Positions 25,683-35,009 of a DNA stretch of 64,000 nt are shown one piece after another (position 1 is the first letter of the stretch; the number at the start of each line of letters is the position of its first letter). Both the position numbers and the translations under genes were made by a program. Under the pieces are notes generated by a model. That model searched no databases. It was given only the letters and a program-made list of their open reading frames with translations, and had not been told where the DNA came from. The DNA is from Velocimicrobium porci (GTDB lineage Bacteria; Bacillota; Clostridia; Lachnospirales; Lachnospiraceae): assembly GCF_009696045.1 (NCBI RefSeq), contig NZ_VUMT01000012.1, positions 24,415-88,414 of the forward strand. Reading direction: 5' to 3'.

Positions 25683-27296
25683 TTATTGTATTGGTCGATA
25701 AACGGAAGCAATTGCCTCATAAATTTTTATTCCGTCCATCGCTGCAGAAGTAATTCCACCTGCATAGCCGGCTCCTTCCCCGCAAGGATAAACTCCCCTT
25801 ATATTACTCATGTGCTCTTCATCCCGCCAAATTCGAATTGGAGAGGAAGTTCTTGTTTCTACCCCTGACAAGACCGTTTCTGGATTAGAAAATCCGCGAA
25901 TTTTATGCTCAAACGCTTCCATTCCCTCTATTAAACTATGACACACATAGTCTGGAAGACATTCTCTTAAATTAGCAAACGAAGTTTTTCCTTTCGTATT
26001 GGGAATGACAGATCCATACCCACTGCTTTTCTTATTCTCTTTAAAATCTCCATAAAGCTGCGTTGGAATCAAACCATTTCCTTTTTGATATGCAGCTTTT
26101 TCCCATTTTCTTTGGAACTCTACCCCTGCCAACGGATGATTTTCTCCAAAGTCAAACGGGTTAACTGAAACGATAATCGCACTGTTCGCATTTCTTTCAT
26201 CCCTTGCGGCATTACTCATTCCATTGATTGCTAAGTACCCCTGCTCTGAAGAAGAATTTACAACAAATCCTCCCGGACACATACAAAAAGAATATACTCC
26301 TCTTCCAGAGGAGGATTGATAGGTCACCTTATATTCCGCTGTCGGCAGTTTTTTATAAGCATCTCCATATTGTGCCCTACCAATCACCGTTTGCGGATGC
26401 TCCACACGAACACCAATTGCAAATGCTTTTTGCTCCATATCCATATGATGTTCATAAAGCATAGAAAAAGTATCCCTTGCGCTATGACCAATCGCCAACA
26501 CCATAACATCACAAGGTACAATATCTTTCTTATTGATTTCAATTGCCTGCAGCTGATTATTTTCTACTTTAAGATCCGTAACAAGAGAATTAAAATGTAC
26601 CTCACCGCCAAGGCGGATAATCTCTTCTCTTATTTGTTTCACAACTACCCGAAGCTTGTCTGTCCCGATATGCGGTTTATTTCGATATAGAATATGAGAA
26701 TCTGCACCAAAATGAACTAATTCCTTTAACACCTTATGATTTCTTCCAATTGGGTCTTTCACTAGAGTATTTAATTTTCCATCCGAAAACGTGCCCGCTC
26801 CGCCTTCACCAAATTGAACATTGGAAGCAGGATTTAATTGATTTGTTGTCCAAAATGTTTCTACGGTTTTTATCCTATCTTCTACTGCTTCACCACGTTC
26901 GAATACAACCGGACAGTATCCAGCTCTGGCAAGTTCCAAAGCACAAAAAAGACCTGCCGGACCAAAACCGACTACAACAGGACGATTTTTCATCTTTTTT
27001 TCGCCAAACGGCGTAAAATGATAAGAACTTTCCGGAGCTTTTTGAATTGTTTTTGAAACCTTTCCTTTCCAAAATTGCTTCTCATTTTCTAAGCTCACAT
27101 CTACGGTATAGCTATATTGAATTGCTTCTTTTCTTCTTGCATCCAAAGAACGTTTGACAAGTTTTACCGTTTGAAGCCGGTCCGGCTTTACATGAAGATG
27201 TTTCGCAATAAAAGGGAGCAAACACTCTATCTCTTCCTCCATTGATTCTGTTTTTATCTTATCTATATCTATTTTAATTTGTGATAATCGTATCAT
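25683..27296 (-). CDS. FAD-dependent oxidoreductase (COG2509)
   Basis: A 537-residue flavoprotein of the uncharacterised FAD-dependent dehydrogenase family COG2509. An N-terminal ~85-residue RNA-binding-like region is followed by the dinucleotide site VVGFGPAGLFCALELARAG, the GAGTFSDGKL block, and near the end GVYPCGEGAGYAGGITSAAMDG. Substrate unknown. It overlaps the end of the next flavoprotein gene by 23 bases, so the two are translationally linked. Confidence 0.9.
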   Translation of the reverse strand: MIRLSQIKIDIDKIKTESMEEEIECLLPFIAKHLHVKPDRLQTVKLVKRSLDARRKEAIQYSYTVDVSLENEKQFWKGKVSKTIQKAPESSYHFTPFGEKKMKNRPVVVGFGPAGLFCALELARAGYCPVVFERGEAVEDRIKTVETFWTTNQLNPASNVQFGEGGAGTFSDGKLNTLVKDPIGRNHKVLKELVHFGADSHILYRNKPHIGTDKLRVVVKQIREEIIRLGGEVHFNSLVTDLKVENNQLQAIEINKKDIVPCDVMVLAIGHSARDTFSMLYEHHMDMEQKAFAIGVRVEHPQTVIGRAQYGDAYKKLPTAEYKVTYQSSSGRGVYSFCMCPGGFVVNSSSEQGYLAINGMSNAARDERNANSAIIVSVNPFDFGENHPLAGVEFQRKWEKAAYQKGNGLIPTQLYGDFKENKKSSGYGSVIPNTKGKTSFANLRECLPDYVCHSLIEGMEAFEHKIRGFSNPETVLSGVETRTSSPIRIWRDEEHMSNIRGVYPCGEGAGYAGGITSAAMDGIKIYEAIASVYRPIQ

Positions 27297-28548
27297 ATTT
27301 TAATTTTCCACTTTCCTTTTTCTCAAATCCTGCATTTATTCCTGCAACATAGCCTGTTGACCATGCCCATTGCAAATTATAACCACCGCAGATTGCATCT
27401 ACATCTAATAATTCTCCTGTCAAATACATGCCGGAAACAATTTTAGATTCCAAGCTCTGACAGTCTACTTCATTGCAATCAACACCACCAACTGTCACTT
27501 GTGACTGTTCAAACGAATTGACAGATTTGATTGTACAACTAAATTTTTTTATTCTTTCTACAATCATTTGAAACTCACTCTCACTCAGTTCAGACCCTTT
27601 TTTCTGCCTTTTAATTCCACTGCATTCTAACAAAACCGCAATTAATTTACTATCAAAAAAACCAACTAGTAAATCTTTTAATGTTTTTTCTGCATTATAG
27701 TGAATTAGCCTCTCTAACAAAAGAATTACTTCTTCTTTTGTATAATCAGGCATAAAATCCAAATCAATTTTAACTTGTTTCTTTTCCCCCAAAGCAATCG
27801 CCACATAACGACTAAGTTGAAAAACAGGAATACCAGAAATTCCATATTTTGTAAGCTGTACTTCCCCATTTTCGACCGCTTTATGTTTTCCCTCAATCAA
27901 TAACTCAACCTTTGCTTTTACTCGAATTCCTGCAAGCTTTGAAAAACATGTTTCATTTGCTCTTAATCCTGCAAGTCCCGGATAAAGTTTGGTCACTGTA
28001 TGACCAAGCTGTTTTAACAAAGAATAACTGCTGCCATCGCTTCCAAGCGATGCAGCTGACATTCCACCCGTTGCTAAAATAAGCTTACTGCTACTATATT
28101 GATAACTTTCTGTCAACGCAAGAAATCCGTCTTCTACCTTCCTGATTGAAGTAATATGTTCATTTAATTTTATTTTTACTTTCAAACGCTCTAATTCCAG
28201 TCGCAACGCTTCCACAATAGAAGAAGCCTGCTCGGAATACGGGTAATAATAACCATTTTTTATTCTTGGATAAATTCCCAGCTCTTTAAAAAATTCAACC
28301 GTCTGATTTTTATCAAATTGAGAAAACACCGTCTTAACAATACAGTCATTTTTAGAATGATAAAACTCCAGTTTTTGCAACTCGTTTGTATAATTACATT
28401 TTCCGTTTCCGGTTGCTAACAATTTCCGCCCTAATTTATCATTATGTTCTAATACTGTAACCGACTTGTGTTGTCTTGCACAGGCAATTGCAGCCATCAT
28501 TCCTGAAGCACCGCCTCCGACTACAATCACATCTGTCTTTCCAGCCAT
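27274..28548 (-). CDS. HI0933/BaiN-family flavoprotein
   Basis: A 424-residue NAD(P)/FAD-dependent oxidoreductase of the HI0933 (YhiN) family. Features are VVGGGASGMMAAIACARQ at the N-terminus, RKLLATGNGKCNYTN, LATGGMSAASLGSDGSSY and the C-terminal GELLDVDAICGGYNLQWAWSTGYVAG. The family includes BaiN, implicated in bile-acid 7-dehydroxylation in Clostridium scindens, but most members have no known substrate and there are no other bai genes here. GGAGG precedes the ATG. Confidence 0.9.
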   Translation of the reverse strand: MAGKTDVIVVGGGASGMMAAIACARQHKSVTVLEHNDKLGRKLLATGNGKCNYTNELQKLEFYHSKNDCIVKTVFSQFDKNQTVEFFKELGIYPRIKNGYYYPYSEQASSIVEALRLELERLKVKIKLNEHITSIRKVEDGFLALTESYQYSSSKLILATGGMSAASLGSDGSSYSLLKQLGHTVTKLYPGLAGLRANETCFSKLAGIRVKAKVELLIEGKHKAVENGEVQLTKYGISGIPVFQLSRYVAIALGEKKQVKIDLDFMPDYTKEEVILLLERLIHYNAEKTLKDLLVGFFDSKLIAVLLECSGIKRQKKGSELSESEFQMIVERIKKFSCTIKSVNSFEQSQVTVGGVDCNEVDCQSLESKIVSGMYLTGELLDVDAICGGYNLQWAWSTGYVAGINAGFEKKESGKLKYDTIITN

Positions 28549-28630
28549 CTTTTTCCCTCCGTTTCACATGTTTTTTTATTATAGCATGTTTTCTTATATT
28601 TGACTAGGAGGAAGTTCTTCTTGAAACAGC

Positions 28631-28683
28631 AAACGCATAAATAAAACGGTTTCCAATAAGAATACCGTTTCATTCATGCGTTT
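28631..28683 (-). terminator. Hairpin/terminator after the BofC-like gene
   Basis: A long stem (28631-28650 with about 28664-28683) with two short bulges lies 20 bases past the stop of the BofC-like gene. The minus-strand T-run after it is short, so its strength is uncertain. Confidence 0.5.
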
Positions 28684-28702
28684 ATTTTGCTTTCTATAGG
28701 AA

Positions 28703-29320
28703 TCAACTTGAATAATTTTCTAAAATTCCATAAAGTTCTTGCTTATCTTTTACATAAAACCCCTGTTCTAATTTCGTAAGTTCTTCTTCGGGAAGAGAAT
28801 CCACCATTAGTCCGGTATATTCAAAAACCCTCTTTTTATCGCTGTAATACACAACAATTTCACTGTTTTTTGCAACCATAAAAAACTTATAAGCTGCCTG
28901 TTTCGAATCGTAAGTTTTTCTTAATACTATTTTGTCTTTTGAAAACGATATAAGGTCATAAGCAATCAGACCATTTCTTTTTTCTTCTTTTGGCATTTCT
29001 TCTAAATAAACATTTAAGTATTCCGCCAGTTCTTCTCTCGTGTAACCGACAAATCGTTCTAATATCGACATCTTTTTATCTGTTACTGTCTTTGTTTCTA
29101 TATCATATTCCTCTAAAACACATTGTGTATAAGGAGTTATTGTAGCTATTTTTGTAGTGTCTGTTTCAACCATTTCGGCTTTGCTTTTTTCTGCTTCGCT
29201 TTGTTTTTCCTCCTGCTTAAAATGCTGATAAGATAACCGATAACTTCCATAATAGCACAAGGACAATAGCATAACAGAAAAAAAAGTTCCTGCGATATAG
29301 ATTCCTGCTTTTCTTTTCAA
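28703..29320 (-). CDS. BofC-like membrane-anchored protein
   Basis: A 205-residue protein with an N-terminal signal anchor (AGTFFSVMLLSLCYYGSY), an acidic linker, and a C-terminal domain resembling BofC C-terminal: VVYYSDKKRVFEYTGLMVDSLPEEELTKLEQGFYVKDKQELYGILENYSS. In Bacillus BofC inhibits SpoIVB signalling to pro-sigma-K; whether that applies in this clade is unknown. The start is taken as TTG 29320 because AAAAAGGAG lies 8 bases upstream; the longer frame (TTG 29362) starts inside a hairpin loop. It follows a YerB-like lipoprotein gene. Confidence 0.65.
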   Translation of the reverse strand: MKRKAGIYIAGTFFSVMLLSLCYYGSYRLSYQHFKQEEKQSEAEKSKAEMVETDTTKIATITPYTQCVLEEYDIETKTVTDKKMSILERFVGYTREELAEYLNVYLEEMPKEEKRNGLIAYDLISFSKDKIVLRKTYDSKQAAYKFFMVAKNSEIVVYYSDKKRVFEYTGLMVDSLPEEELTKLEQGFYVKDKQELYGILENYSS

Positions 29321-29342
29321 TGGAATCGCTCCTTTTTCTTTC

Positions 29343-29384
29343 TTTTTGAATAGTCTGCCCAATATTTGGCAGACTATTCAAAAA
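29343..29384 (-). promoter_or_regulatory. Long perfect hairpin between YerB-like and BofC-like genes
   Basis: A 17-bp perfect stem (29343-29359 with 29368-29384, 8-base loop) made of T5-GAATAGTCTGCC and its complement. The T-run is at the 5' and the A-run at the 3' side on both strands, so it is not a classic terminator. Confidence 0.5.
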
Positions 29385-29407
29385 AAGGAGTCACTTTATT
29401 TTTATTG

Positions 29408-30490
29408 CTACTTCTCTTCACTATAAAATTTTAAAAGTTCTTTTTGTTTTTCCGGATACAGGGCGATATAGCTTTTACCAGGATTTATCGATAATATATT
29501 ACCATCCAAATCATAATAATACATTTCATGGCTCGCTTCCTTCTTTTTCCATGTTATTTCGGTCGCTTTTCCGTTCGTAATATAGTATCCGGTCCCTGAC
29601 GAATTTTCAATATCCATTGTCTGATAGTCCTTCGTTCCGATATCCCATTGCTTTACAAACTGAAGAATCAGATTTTTAAAATGAAGCTGTTTTTTTGTCT
29701 GTGCATCAATATGAGGCTCACCAAATTGCCAGCGATAATACGTCTTATCTTTTTTATCATATTTGAAATAAGGCGTCGTATAACTTGAAAATCCAAGTTC
29801 CACTTTTTTCGCTTCTTTTCCATTTTTTATTGTTTGTTCCTTATCATAAAAATTAAAATGATTCTGATTTTCCTTTTTATACTCCGTCCGATATCCTTTT
29901 ATTTCTGTTCCCTTCAAAATTCCTTTTTTACTTGCAAATGCATTATGAGGTGCTTTAATTGAATTATCTCTGTAAAAAACAGTCGACCCAACTGCTTCCA
30001 ATCCACTTAAATTATCTACGCCTAATTGCTTCATTTTATCAATCGCCCAAGGTGTCTGACCATAGTGAACATAAATTGCATCATATTCATCTGCAATACT
30101 CACGTAATAATGTCTTGCACTCCGCGCAGAGCCAATGCGGTCTGAATCAAAATCTTCATATAATCCCATCAGACGGGTGATTCCGCCTTCAACAACTGCT
30201 TCATAAAGAATCGAAGCCTGTTCCGTAGAGCTTTGGGGACTTGCAAATTTAATATTATTTAACATAACTGCATACGGACGTTTCTTTGCAATTTTTTCAT
30301 CCACCCATAATCCTGTTAATCTGCTTTTCGCTTCTCCATCGTGATTTTCTTCTTTTTCTTGCTTTGACTCTTCCTTCTTTGTTTCCTTCTGAACCACCTG
30401 TTCTTTCGAAACCTTTGTATCCTCTTTTTTACAGCCAGTGAAAGCAACAGCAAAAAGAAGAAGGACACAAATCCATTTTATTTTTTTCAT
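29408..30490 (-). CDS. DUF3048 (YerB-like) lipoprotein
   Basis: A 360-residue lipoprotein: signal peptide with lipobox FTGC (Cys19), a Lys/Glu-rich linker to about residue 55, then DUF3048 domains (RPYAVMLNNIKFASPQSSTEQASILYEAVVEGGITRLMGLYED, RSARHYYVSIADEYDAIYVHYG, and C-terminal LILQFVKQWDIGTKDYQTMDIENSSGTGYYITNGK). YerB is an unstudied surface lipoprotein of Firmicutes. AGGAG lies about 12 bases upstream. The gene follows ybeY by 15 bases. Confidence 0.93.
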   Translation of the reverse strand: MKKIKWICVLLLFAVAFTGCKKEDTKVSKEQVVQKETKKEESKQEKEENHDGEAKSRLTGLWVDEKIAKKRPYAVMLNNIKFASPQSSTEQASILYEAVVEGGITRLMGLYEDFDSDRIGSARSARHYYVSIADEYDAIYVHYGQTPWAIDKMKQLGVDNLSGLEAVGSTVFYRDNSIKAPHNAFASKKGILKGTEIKGYRTEYKKENQNHFNFYDKEQTIKNGKEAKKVELGFSSYTTPYFKYDKKDKTYYRWQFGEPHIDAQTKKQLHFKNLILQFVKQWDIGTKDYQTMDIENSSGTGYYITNGKATEITWKKKEASHEMYYYDLDGNILSINPGKSYIALYPEKQKELLKFYSEEK

Positions 30491-30505
30491 AACCTATTTA
30501 CACTC

Positions 30506-31003
30506 CTATTCTCTTGTAATTCCTAATATTTCTAGTATATCCCTTTGTTTCTGTTCCATAACAACTCGTTCCTCATCTTCCATATGATCATATCCACAAA
30601 GATGTAACATACTATGAGCCGTTAAAAATGCAATTTCCCGTTCCAAAGAGTGACCATACTCTTTTGCCTGCTCACTAGCTCGCTCGACCGAAATCATAAT
30701 ATCACCTAATAATAACTCCCCGGTTTCTGGATGAAAACAGTCATAAGCTTCTTCGAAATCCTCAAAATTAGAAGGTCTGTCATATTCCAGCATAGGAAAC
30801 GATAATACATCGGTTGGCTTGTCCATATCGCGAAACTCTTTATTTACCATTTGAATTTCTTTGTTATTTGTCAAAACTACATTTACTTCTGTTTCATACG
30901 GGCAGTTTTCATAGTCTAATGTTTCCTCAATCACTGAGCAAATCAACTTTTCATAATCAAATGGTAATTGAATTAATTCATCACAATCAAAATGTACTGT
31001 CAT
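30506..31003 (-). CDS. ybeY: Endoribonuclease YbeY
   Basis: A 165-residue zinc-dependent RNase that matures 16S rRNA 3' ends and helps ribosome quality control. The zinc site is HSMLHLCGYDH (HxxxHxxxxxH), with the preceding NKEFRDMDKPTDVLSFPM block. AAGGAG is 7 bases before the ATG. Order phoH - HD protein - ybeY is the widespread Firmicutes arrangement. Confidence 0.97.
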   Translation of the reverse strand: MTVHFDCDELIQLPFDYEKLICSVIEETLDYENCPYETEVNVVLTNNKEIQMVNKEFRDMDKPTDVLSFPMLEYDRPSNFEDFEEAYDCFHPETGELLLGDIMISVERASEQAKEYGHSLEREIAFLTAHSMLHLCGYDHMEDEERVVMEQKQRDILEILGITRE

Positions 31004-31015
31004 ACTCGTTCTCCT

Positions 31016-32272
31016 TTAAAATAAAGATTCTATAAAATATTGTTTTAACTTATTAAACTCAGAAATTGAAATCCCCGATTCATCTAATGCTCCTTTTGTA
31101 AACCGAATATCCATAATATTAGAAACAATTTTATTAACCGGCTGTTCTTTCAATTCCCGTCCTTCTTTTGATGCCTTTTTCTTTTCATACTCAAAGTAAT
31201 GAATGGTAGAAACCACACTCTCCGCCAGCATAACTACTGCTGCCTCTTTTGACTTTGGTTTCTCAATCTTTGAATTATGCTGTTTTATAACATCTACAAC
31301 TTCTTTTGGAAAATGATACTCTTTTGTGAGTAAAACTCCCTCTTCCACATAATCTTTTCCCTTTAATTTTCCAATTTCATGGTATAGTCCACCAGCCCTT
31401 GCAACCTCTTGATTACATCCAATCAACCGGGCAGCACCTGAAGATAGCTCTGCTATTTTTAAAGAATGGCCATAAAGCACAGTTGAACGTTCTCTTAACT
31501 GTTTTAGTAATTCAAAATCTTCCGATAAAATTTTTGGATATATATCTTCTGTTGAACTCCTAGCATTTCCTAGCATATCGCCATCCATTTTTTCCAATCC
31601 AATTTTACTTTCTTCCCATTCCATATACTTTGTTCCATAACGAAAGCCAAGGAATATAGAAACGGTCACAAGAACTGTTGTTCCAACTGAATAAAATGTA
31701 TTTGTATTCATAGAGTCATGAAAAACAAAATTATTAGCGACAAATAACAATATAATATTGCAAGAAACAGTAATAATTGTAACATAAATAAAAGTTATCC
31801 TTTTGTCACAGTATTTACCTAATAAACATATAACCGCACCTAAAATAAAATAAAATAAAAATTCTTCAATTGTATACCGGTTTAAACTACAAACGAAATA
31901 TGTAAAAATAAACTGTATCGCCAAACCCAAATAGAGATTTAAATATGCAGCAATCCACGCACCCCCTACCATCCATAAATTATATACAGGTACTGCTCCA
32001 GAGGCGATGGAAAAACAAAGTGACAAAAAATAAGAAGCTACAAACAGCTGTTGTTTTTGTTTTTCATCAATTAAGCGAAACTCATCAATATCAATTCCAA
32101 ACCAGACAATTAAAACCATTAATATCGTCATTGCAAATGATTTTCTCAAACTATTTGCTTTTTGAGGAAATAAATTATTAGCAACAAATCCACCTAATAT
32201 TGTTGCTAATAATAAAATTACTCCTATTAGAGTTTCCTTCTTTTTTCTAAATAACATTTTTTTCTCTTTCAT
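31016..32272 (-). CDS. PgpH-like multi-pass HD-domain protein, shortened and with altered metal site
   Basis: A 418-residue membrane protein with about seven helices (residues ~15-210) and a C-terminal HD domain (~260-400). Its place between phoH and ybeY is that of PgpH/YqfF, a c-di-AMP phosphodiesterase of about 700 residues. Compared with that family the extracellular 7TMR-HDED domain is absent. The HD site also departs from consensus: His269 and His298 are kept, but HD is HE (Glu299), the middle HVxDG His appears as Tyr (DYVEEG), HH is HN (332-333) and the final LADS is LAES (Glu351). About 20 residues after HEIGK are missing. It may be inactive or a binding protein. Confidence 0.8.
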   Translation of the reverse strand: MKEKKMLFRKKKETLIGVILLLATILGGFVANNLFPQKANSLRKSFAMTILMVLIVWFGIDIDEFRLIDEKQKQQLFVASYFLSLCFSIASGAVPVYNLWMVGGAWIAAYLNLYLGLAIQFIFTYFVCSLNRYTIEEFLFYFILGAVICLLGKYCDKRITFIYVTIITVSCNIILLFVANNFVFHDSMNTNTFYSVGTTVLVTVSIFLGFRYGTKYMEWEESKIGLEKMDGDMLGNARSSTEDIYPKILSEDFELLKQLRERSTVLYGHSLKIAELSSGAARLIGCNQEVARAGGLYHEIGKLKGKDYVEEGVLLTKEYHFPKEVVDVIKQHNSKIEKPKSKEAAVVMLAESVVSTIHYFEYEKKKASKEGRELKEQPVNKIVSNIMDIRFTKGALDESGISISEFNKLKQYFIESLF

Positions 32273-32289
32273 AAATTATCTATCCTTTG

Positions 32290-33294
32290 TCAGCTTCTTC
32301 GATTTTTTCTTTCTCTTCCTCCCCTTTCTGTTCGACTCATTCTCGTTTCATAAGCATCATATGCCTTTACAATCTTTTGTACTAACGGATGCCTTACAAC
32401 ATCCTGATTTGTCAAATAAGAAAAGCCTATATCGTCAATTTTATTTAACACTTTTACAGCCTGTTCTAACCCTGATTTCGTTCCACTTGGCAAATCTTTT
32501 TGTGTCAAGTCCCCCGTAACTACCACTTTTGATCCAAAGCCAATACGCGTCAAGAACATTTTCATCTGAGCCGGTGTCGTATTTTGTGCCTCATCTAAAA
32601 TAATAAAAGCATTATCTAACGTTCTTCCTCTCATGTAAGCCAAAGGTGCAACCTCAATTAACCCTTTTTCTGCATTTTTCATGTAACTGTCAGGACCCAT
32701 AATTTGATATAAAGCATCATATAATGGTCTTAAATAGGGATCTACCTTGCTTTGCAAATCTCCGGGTAAAAATCCAAGTTTCTCTCCCGCTTCAATCGCA
32801 GGTCTTGTTAAAATAATTTTTCCTACTTCACCATTTTTAAATGCAGTAATTGCCATTGCCATCGCAAGATACGTTTTACCTGTTCCTGCAGGACCAATTC
32901 CAAATACAATCATTTTTTTTCGAATCTGATCCACATAATTTTTCTGTCCTAATGTTTTTGGTTTAATCGCTCTTCCTTGAATTGTATGACAGATTAAATC
33001 CGAGTCAATTTCTAAAATTGCCTCTTCCTTTTCTTCCAAACATAAAGATAAGGCATAATTCACGTTTTGTTCTGTTATTGTATTGCCTCGTTTTGAAAGC
33101 TCTGTTAATTGAACAAAAACACTCTTTGCCTTTGTTATATTTTGCTGTCCTCCAATTATCTTTATTTCTCCATTTCGTGCTACAACCGTAACATTCAAAG
33201 TTTTTTCAATAATTTTAATAAACGAATCAAATTGACCAAATATATTTTTTTCATGTTCTGCCGGTATATCAATTGTTGTCTCCACTATGCTCAT
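32290..33294 (-). CDS. phoH: PhoH-family ATPase
   Basis: A 334-residue PhoH-like P-loop ATPase, putatively acting in RNA metabolism with YbeY. An N-terminal KH-like region (TLNVTVVARNGEIKIIGGQQN) is followed by Walker A GPAGTGKTYLAMA and Walker B AFIILDEAQNTTPAQMKMFLTRIG, then GDLTQKDLP. ATG 33294 lies within the 3' end of yqfD (26-base overlap); GGAGG is 13 bases upstream, a long spacing. The overlap argues for coupled translation. Confidence 0.94.
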   Translation of the reverse strand: MSIVETTIDIPAEHEKNIFGQFDSFIKIIEKTLNVTVVARNGEIKIIGGQQNITKAKSVFVQLTELSKRGNTITEQNVNYALSLCLEEKEEAILEIDSDLICHTIQGRAIKPKTLGQKNYVDQIRKKMIVFGIGPAGTGKTYLAMAMAITAFKNGEVGKIILTRPAIEAGEKLGFLPGDLQSKVDPYLRPLYDALYQIMGPDSYMKNAEKGLIEVAPLAYMRGRTLDNAFIILDEAQNTTPAQMKMFLTRIGFGSKVVVTGDLTQKDLPSGTKSGLEQAVKVLNKIDDIGFSYLTNQDVVRHPLVQKIVKAYDAYETRMSRTERGGRERKNRRS

Positions 33295-34519
33295 CTGGTA
33301 ATGCAAACCTCCACTCGTCTTCTTTTACAGTACAAAACAAATCTGCTCTTTTTTCCACTTTTAAATTTCCTTCTGAAATACAGTTTGTTTTGTCCACTAT
33401 TATTTTAACATTATTTTCTTTAATTAACACCCCTTTTTCCATTAATTTTTCTACAAAATAAGAAAGTTGCTTCTTCGCAAGCTTTTTTGCCCCTTTATCT
33501 GTATATATTGCAATCCCGTTTTTATATTCCCGCTTCGCTATTCTTTCCATTTCAATCGGAAAAACCAACGAATGATTCAAATGAATTTGTTTCTTTTCTG
33601 CTAATATATCATATTTTTGTATCTTATTCAAAAAATTAATTGGATTCATTAAGGTTATTTGATTTTTATGAAAAGTAAAGCGATATTCTATCTGTTCTTT
33701 TCCTGTATAGAGCTTTTTAAGATGTTTCCTTGGAAACTGATTTGCATAAGGAATTGTTGTTTCAATCATAACATCTCCATCAGCCGGAACCGCCTCTTTG
33801 TTCACCAATAATTGATTATCTCCCATTATTTCCACGACACCGGAAATTAAAATATCCCCTTTTTTTACCTTGTCACCTTTTTTTACTTTAGGAGTTCCTT
33901 TTCTTGTAACAATCGATGTGATAACTCCATCACAAGGAGCCTTTATATGAACCGGTGTTTTTCTCTCCTCATATAGAGTAGGCATTTTGGTTTCTTTTAT
34001 ACGAATCAAAAGCTTTGTCCCTTTTCGCTCGGCAGATACCCACCCAATATCTGTATACTTTTCCCGAATCGCTGTTTCGATTGCCGGGCAATCCAAATTT
34101 TTTTTCTGCATTCCTGCATAGACATCTATTTCTTGCAAAAATTTCATTAATGTTTCGGATGTGTAAGTATATTGTCCCGAAAACTGAATGTCCCATATAA
34201 AAGTAGACAGAAAATATAAAAGGAAAAAAAATGCTGTTACCCCAACGCATAATCCCTTTCTTTCCCATAGTTTTTTTACGTAAAATGGAAACCCTTTTCG
34301 TCTTCTTATATATGGTCTTGTTTTTGTTTTTTTTGCTATGTAACGAAGCTCTTTAAAATGATCCACACGAATGAGGAATTCATATCCTTCTTCACATTTT
34401 TTAATATTCCAAATTAAAATATCGCGGCTTCTGCAAAGATTAATAAAACGTTCCGGAGAATTTCCTCTAATTCGTACAAATAAATATCCATAGTACCATT
34501 TTATAAAATAATCTAACAA
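33269..34519 (-). CDS. yqfD: Sporulation protein YqfD
   Basis: A 416-residue protein of the YqfD family, a mother-cell sporulation membrane protein. One strong membrane helix lies near residue 90 (GVTAFFFLLYFLSTFIW); other features are GYLFVRIRGNSPERFINLCRSRDI, IGWVSAERKGTKLLIRIKE and CDGVITSIVTRKGTPKVKKGDKVKKGDILISGVV. The start is taken as TTG 34519 with TTAGGGGG 6 bases upstream; the frame stays open farther but would run into yqfC. Pairing with yqfC is standard. Confidence 0.92.
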   Translation of the reverse strand: MLDYFIKWYYGYLFVRIRGNSPERFINLCRSRDILIWNIKKCEEGYEFLIRVDHFKELRYIAKKTKTRPYIRRRKGFPFYVKKLWERKGLCVGVTAFFFLLYFLSTFIWDIQFSGQYTYTSETLMKFLQEIDVYAGMQKKNLDCPAIETAIREKYTDIGWVSAERKGTKLLIRIKETKMPTLYEERKTPVHIKAPCDGVITSIVTRKGTPKVKKGDKVKKGDILISGVVEIMGDNQLLVNKEAVPADGDVMIETTIPYANQFPRKHLKKLYTGKEQIEYRFTFHKNQITLMNPINFLNKIQKYDILAEKKQIHLNHSLVFPIEMERIAKREYKNGIAIYTDKGAKKLAKKQLSYFVEKLMEKGVLIKENNVKIIVDKTNCISEGNLKVEKRADLFCTVKEDEWRFALPDEHSGDNN

Positions 34520-34550
34520 GCGTATCCCCCTAACCACTGCTATTTTCCGC

Positions 34551-34829
34551 TCAACAGCAGTAATCAATATGTTCAATCCATCCACTGACTTTCATTTCGT
34601 CTTCGGTATAATAGCGGATAATTAAATTTTTCCCTATAATATGTATTCTTCCTATTTTTGTCTGTATTCGTAAAAGGTCACCTGTATATTCTATGATACC
34701 TTTATAATTTTCAATACAAAGTTCTGTCTGACCGGTCATCGTAAGGATAGGTGCTCCTGCCAAAATGTCAGATGGCAGCTTTATACTACTGGATAGCGAT
34801 TCCATATGTGCCTGGGTTTTTGAATTCAT
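34551..34829 (-). CDS. yqfC: Sporulation protein YqfC (YabP family)
   Basis: A 92-residue YabP/YqfC-family protein (LPSDILAGAPILTMTGQTELCIENYKGIIEYTGDLLRIQTKIGRIHIIGKNLII), expressed in the mother cell under sigma-E in Bacillus. The family is small and beta-rich. GGAGG lies 6 bases before the ATG. On the minus strand a CATATAAT upstream could belong to a sigma-E type -10, a weak guess. Confidence 0.93.
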   Translation of the reverse strand: MNSKTQAHMESLSSSIKLPSDILAGAPILTMTGQTELCIENYKGIIEYTGDLLRIQTKIGRIHIIGKNLIIRYYTEDEMKVSGWIEHIDYCC

Positions 34830-34950
34830 AGTTGCCTCCAGAAAATTTGATACTATTACTATTATATGATGACTGAATTATTTGGATACAAAAAAACAAC
34901 CGCAAAATTTGTCCATTTGCGATTGCTAATTATTCGATTTCTTATAACAT

Positions 34951-34980
34951 AGAGGGTGAAACAAATTGTTCCACCCTTTA
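34951..34980 (-). terminator. Probable terminator after rpsU
   Basis: On the minus strand a 12-bp stem (AGGGTGGAACAA with TTGTTTCACCCT, one wobble) starts about 30 bases after the rpsU stop. The T-run following it is poor. Confidence 0.55.
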
Positions 34981-35009
34981 TCTTGCACAAATTAAATTAA
35001 GTTTTTCAA

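Noticed and set aside
27274..28548. Bile-acid (BaiN) pathway gene
   Set aside because: Only the broad HI0933 family is evident; no other bai genes are present here.
29343..29384. Terminator call for the long hairpin
   Set aside because: The T-run precedes and the A-run follows the stem on each strand, opposite to an intrinsic terminator.
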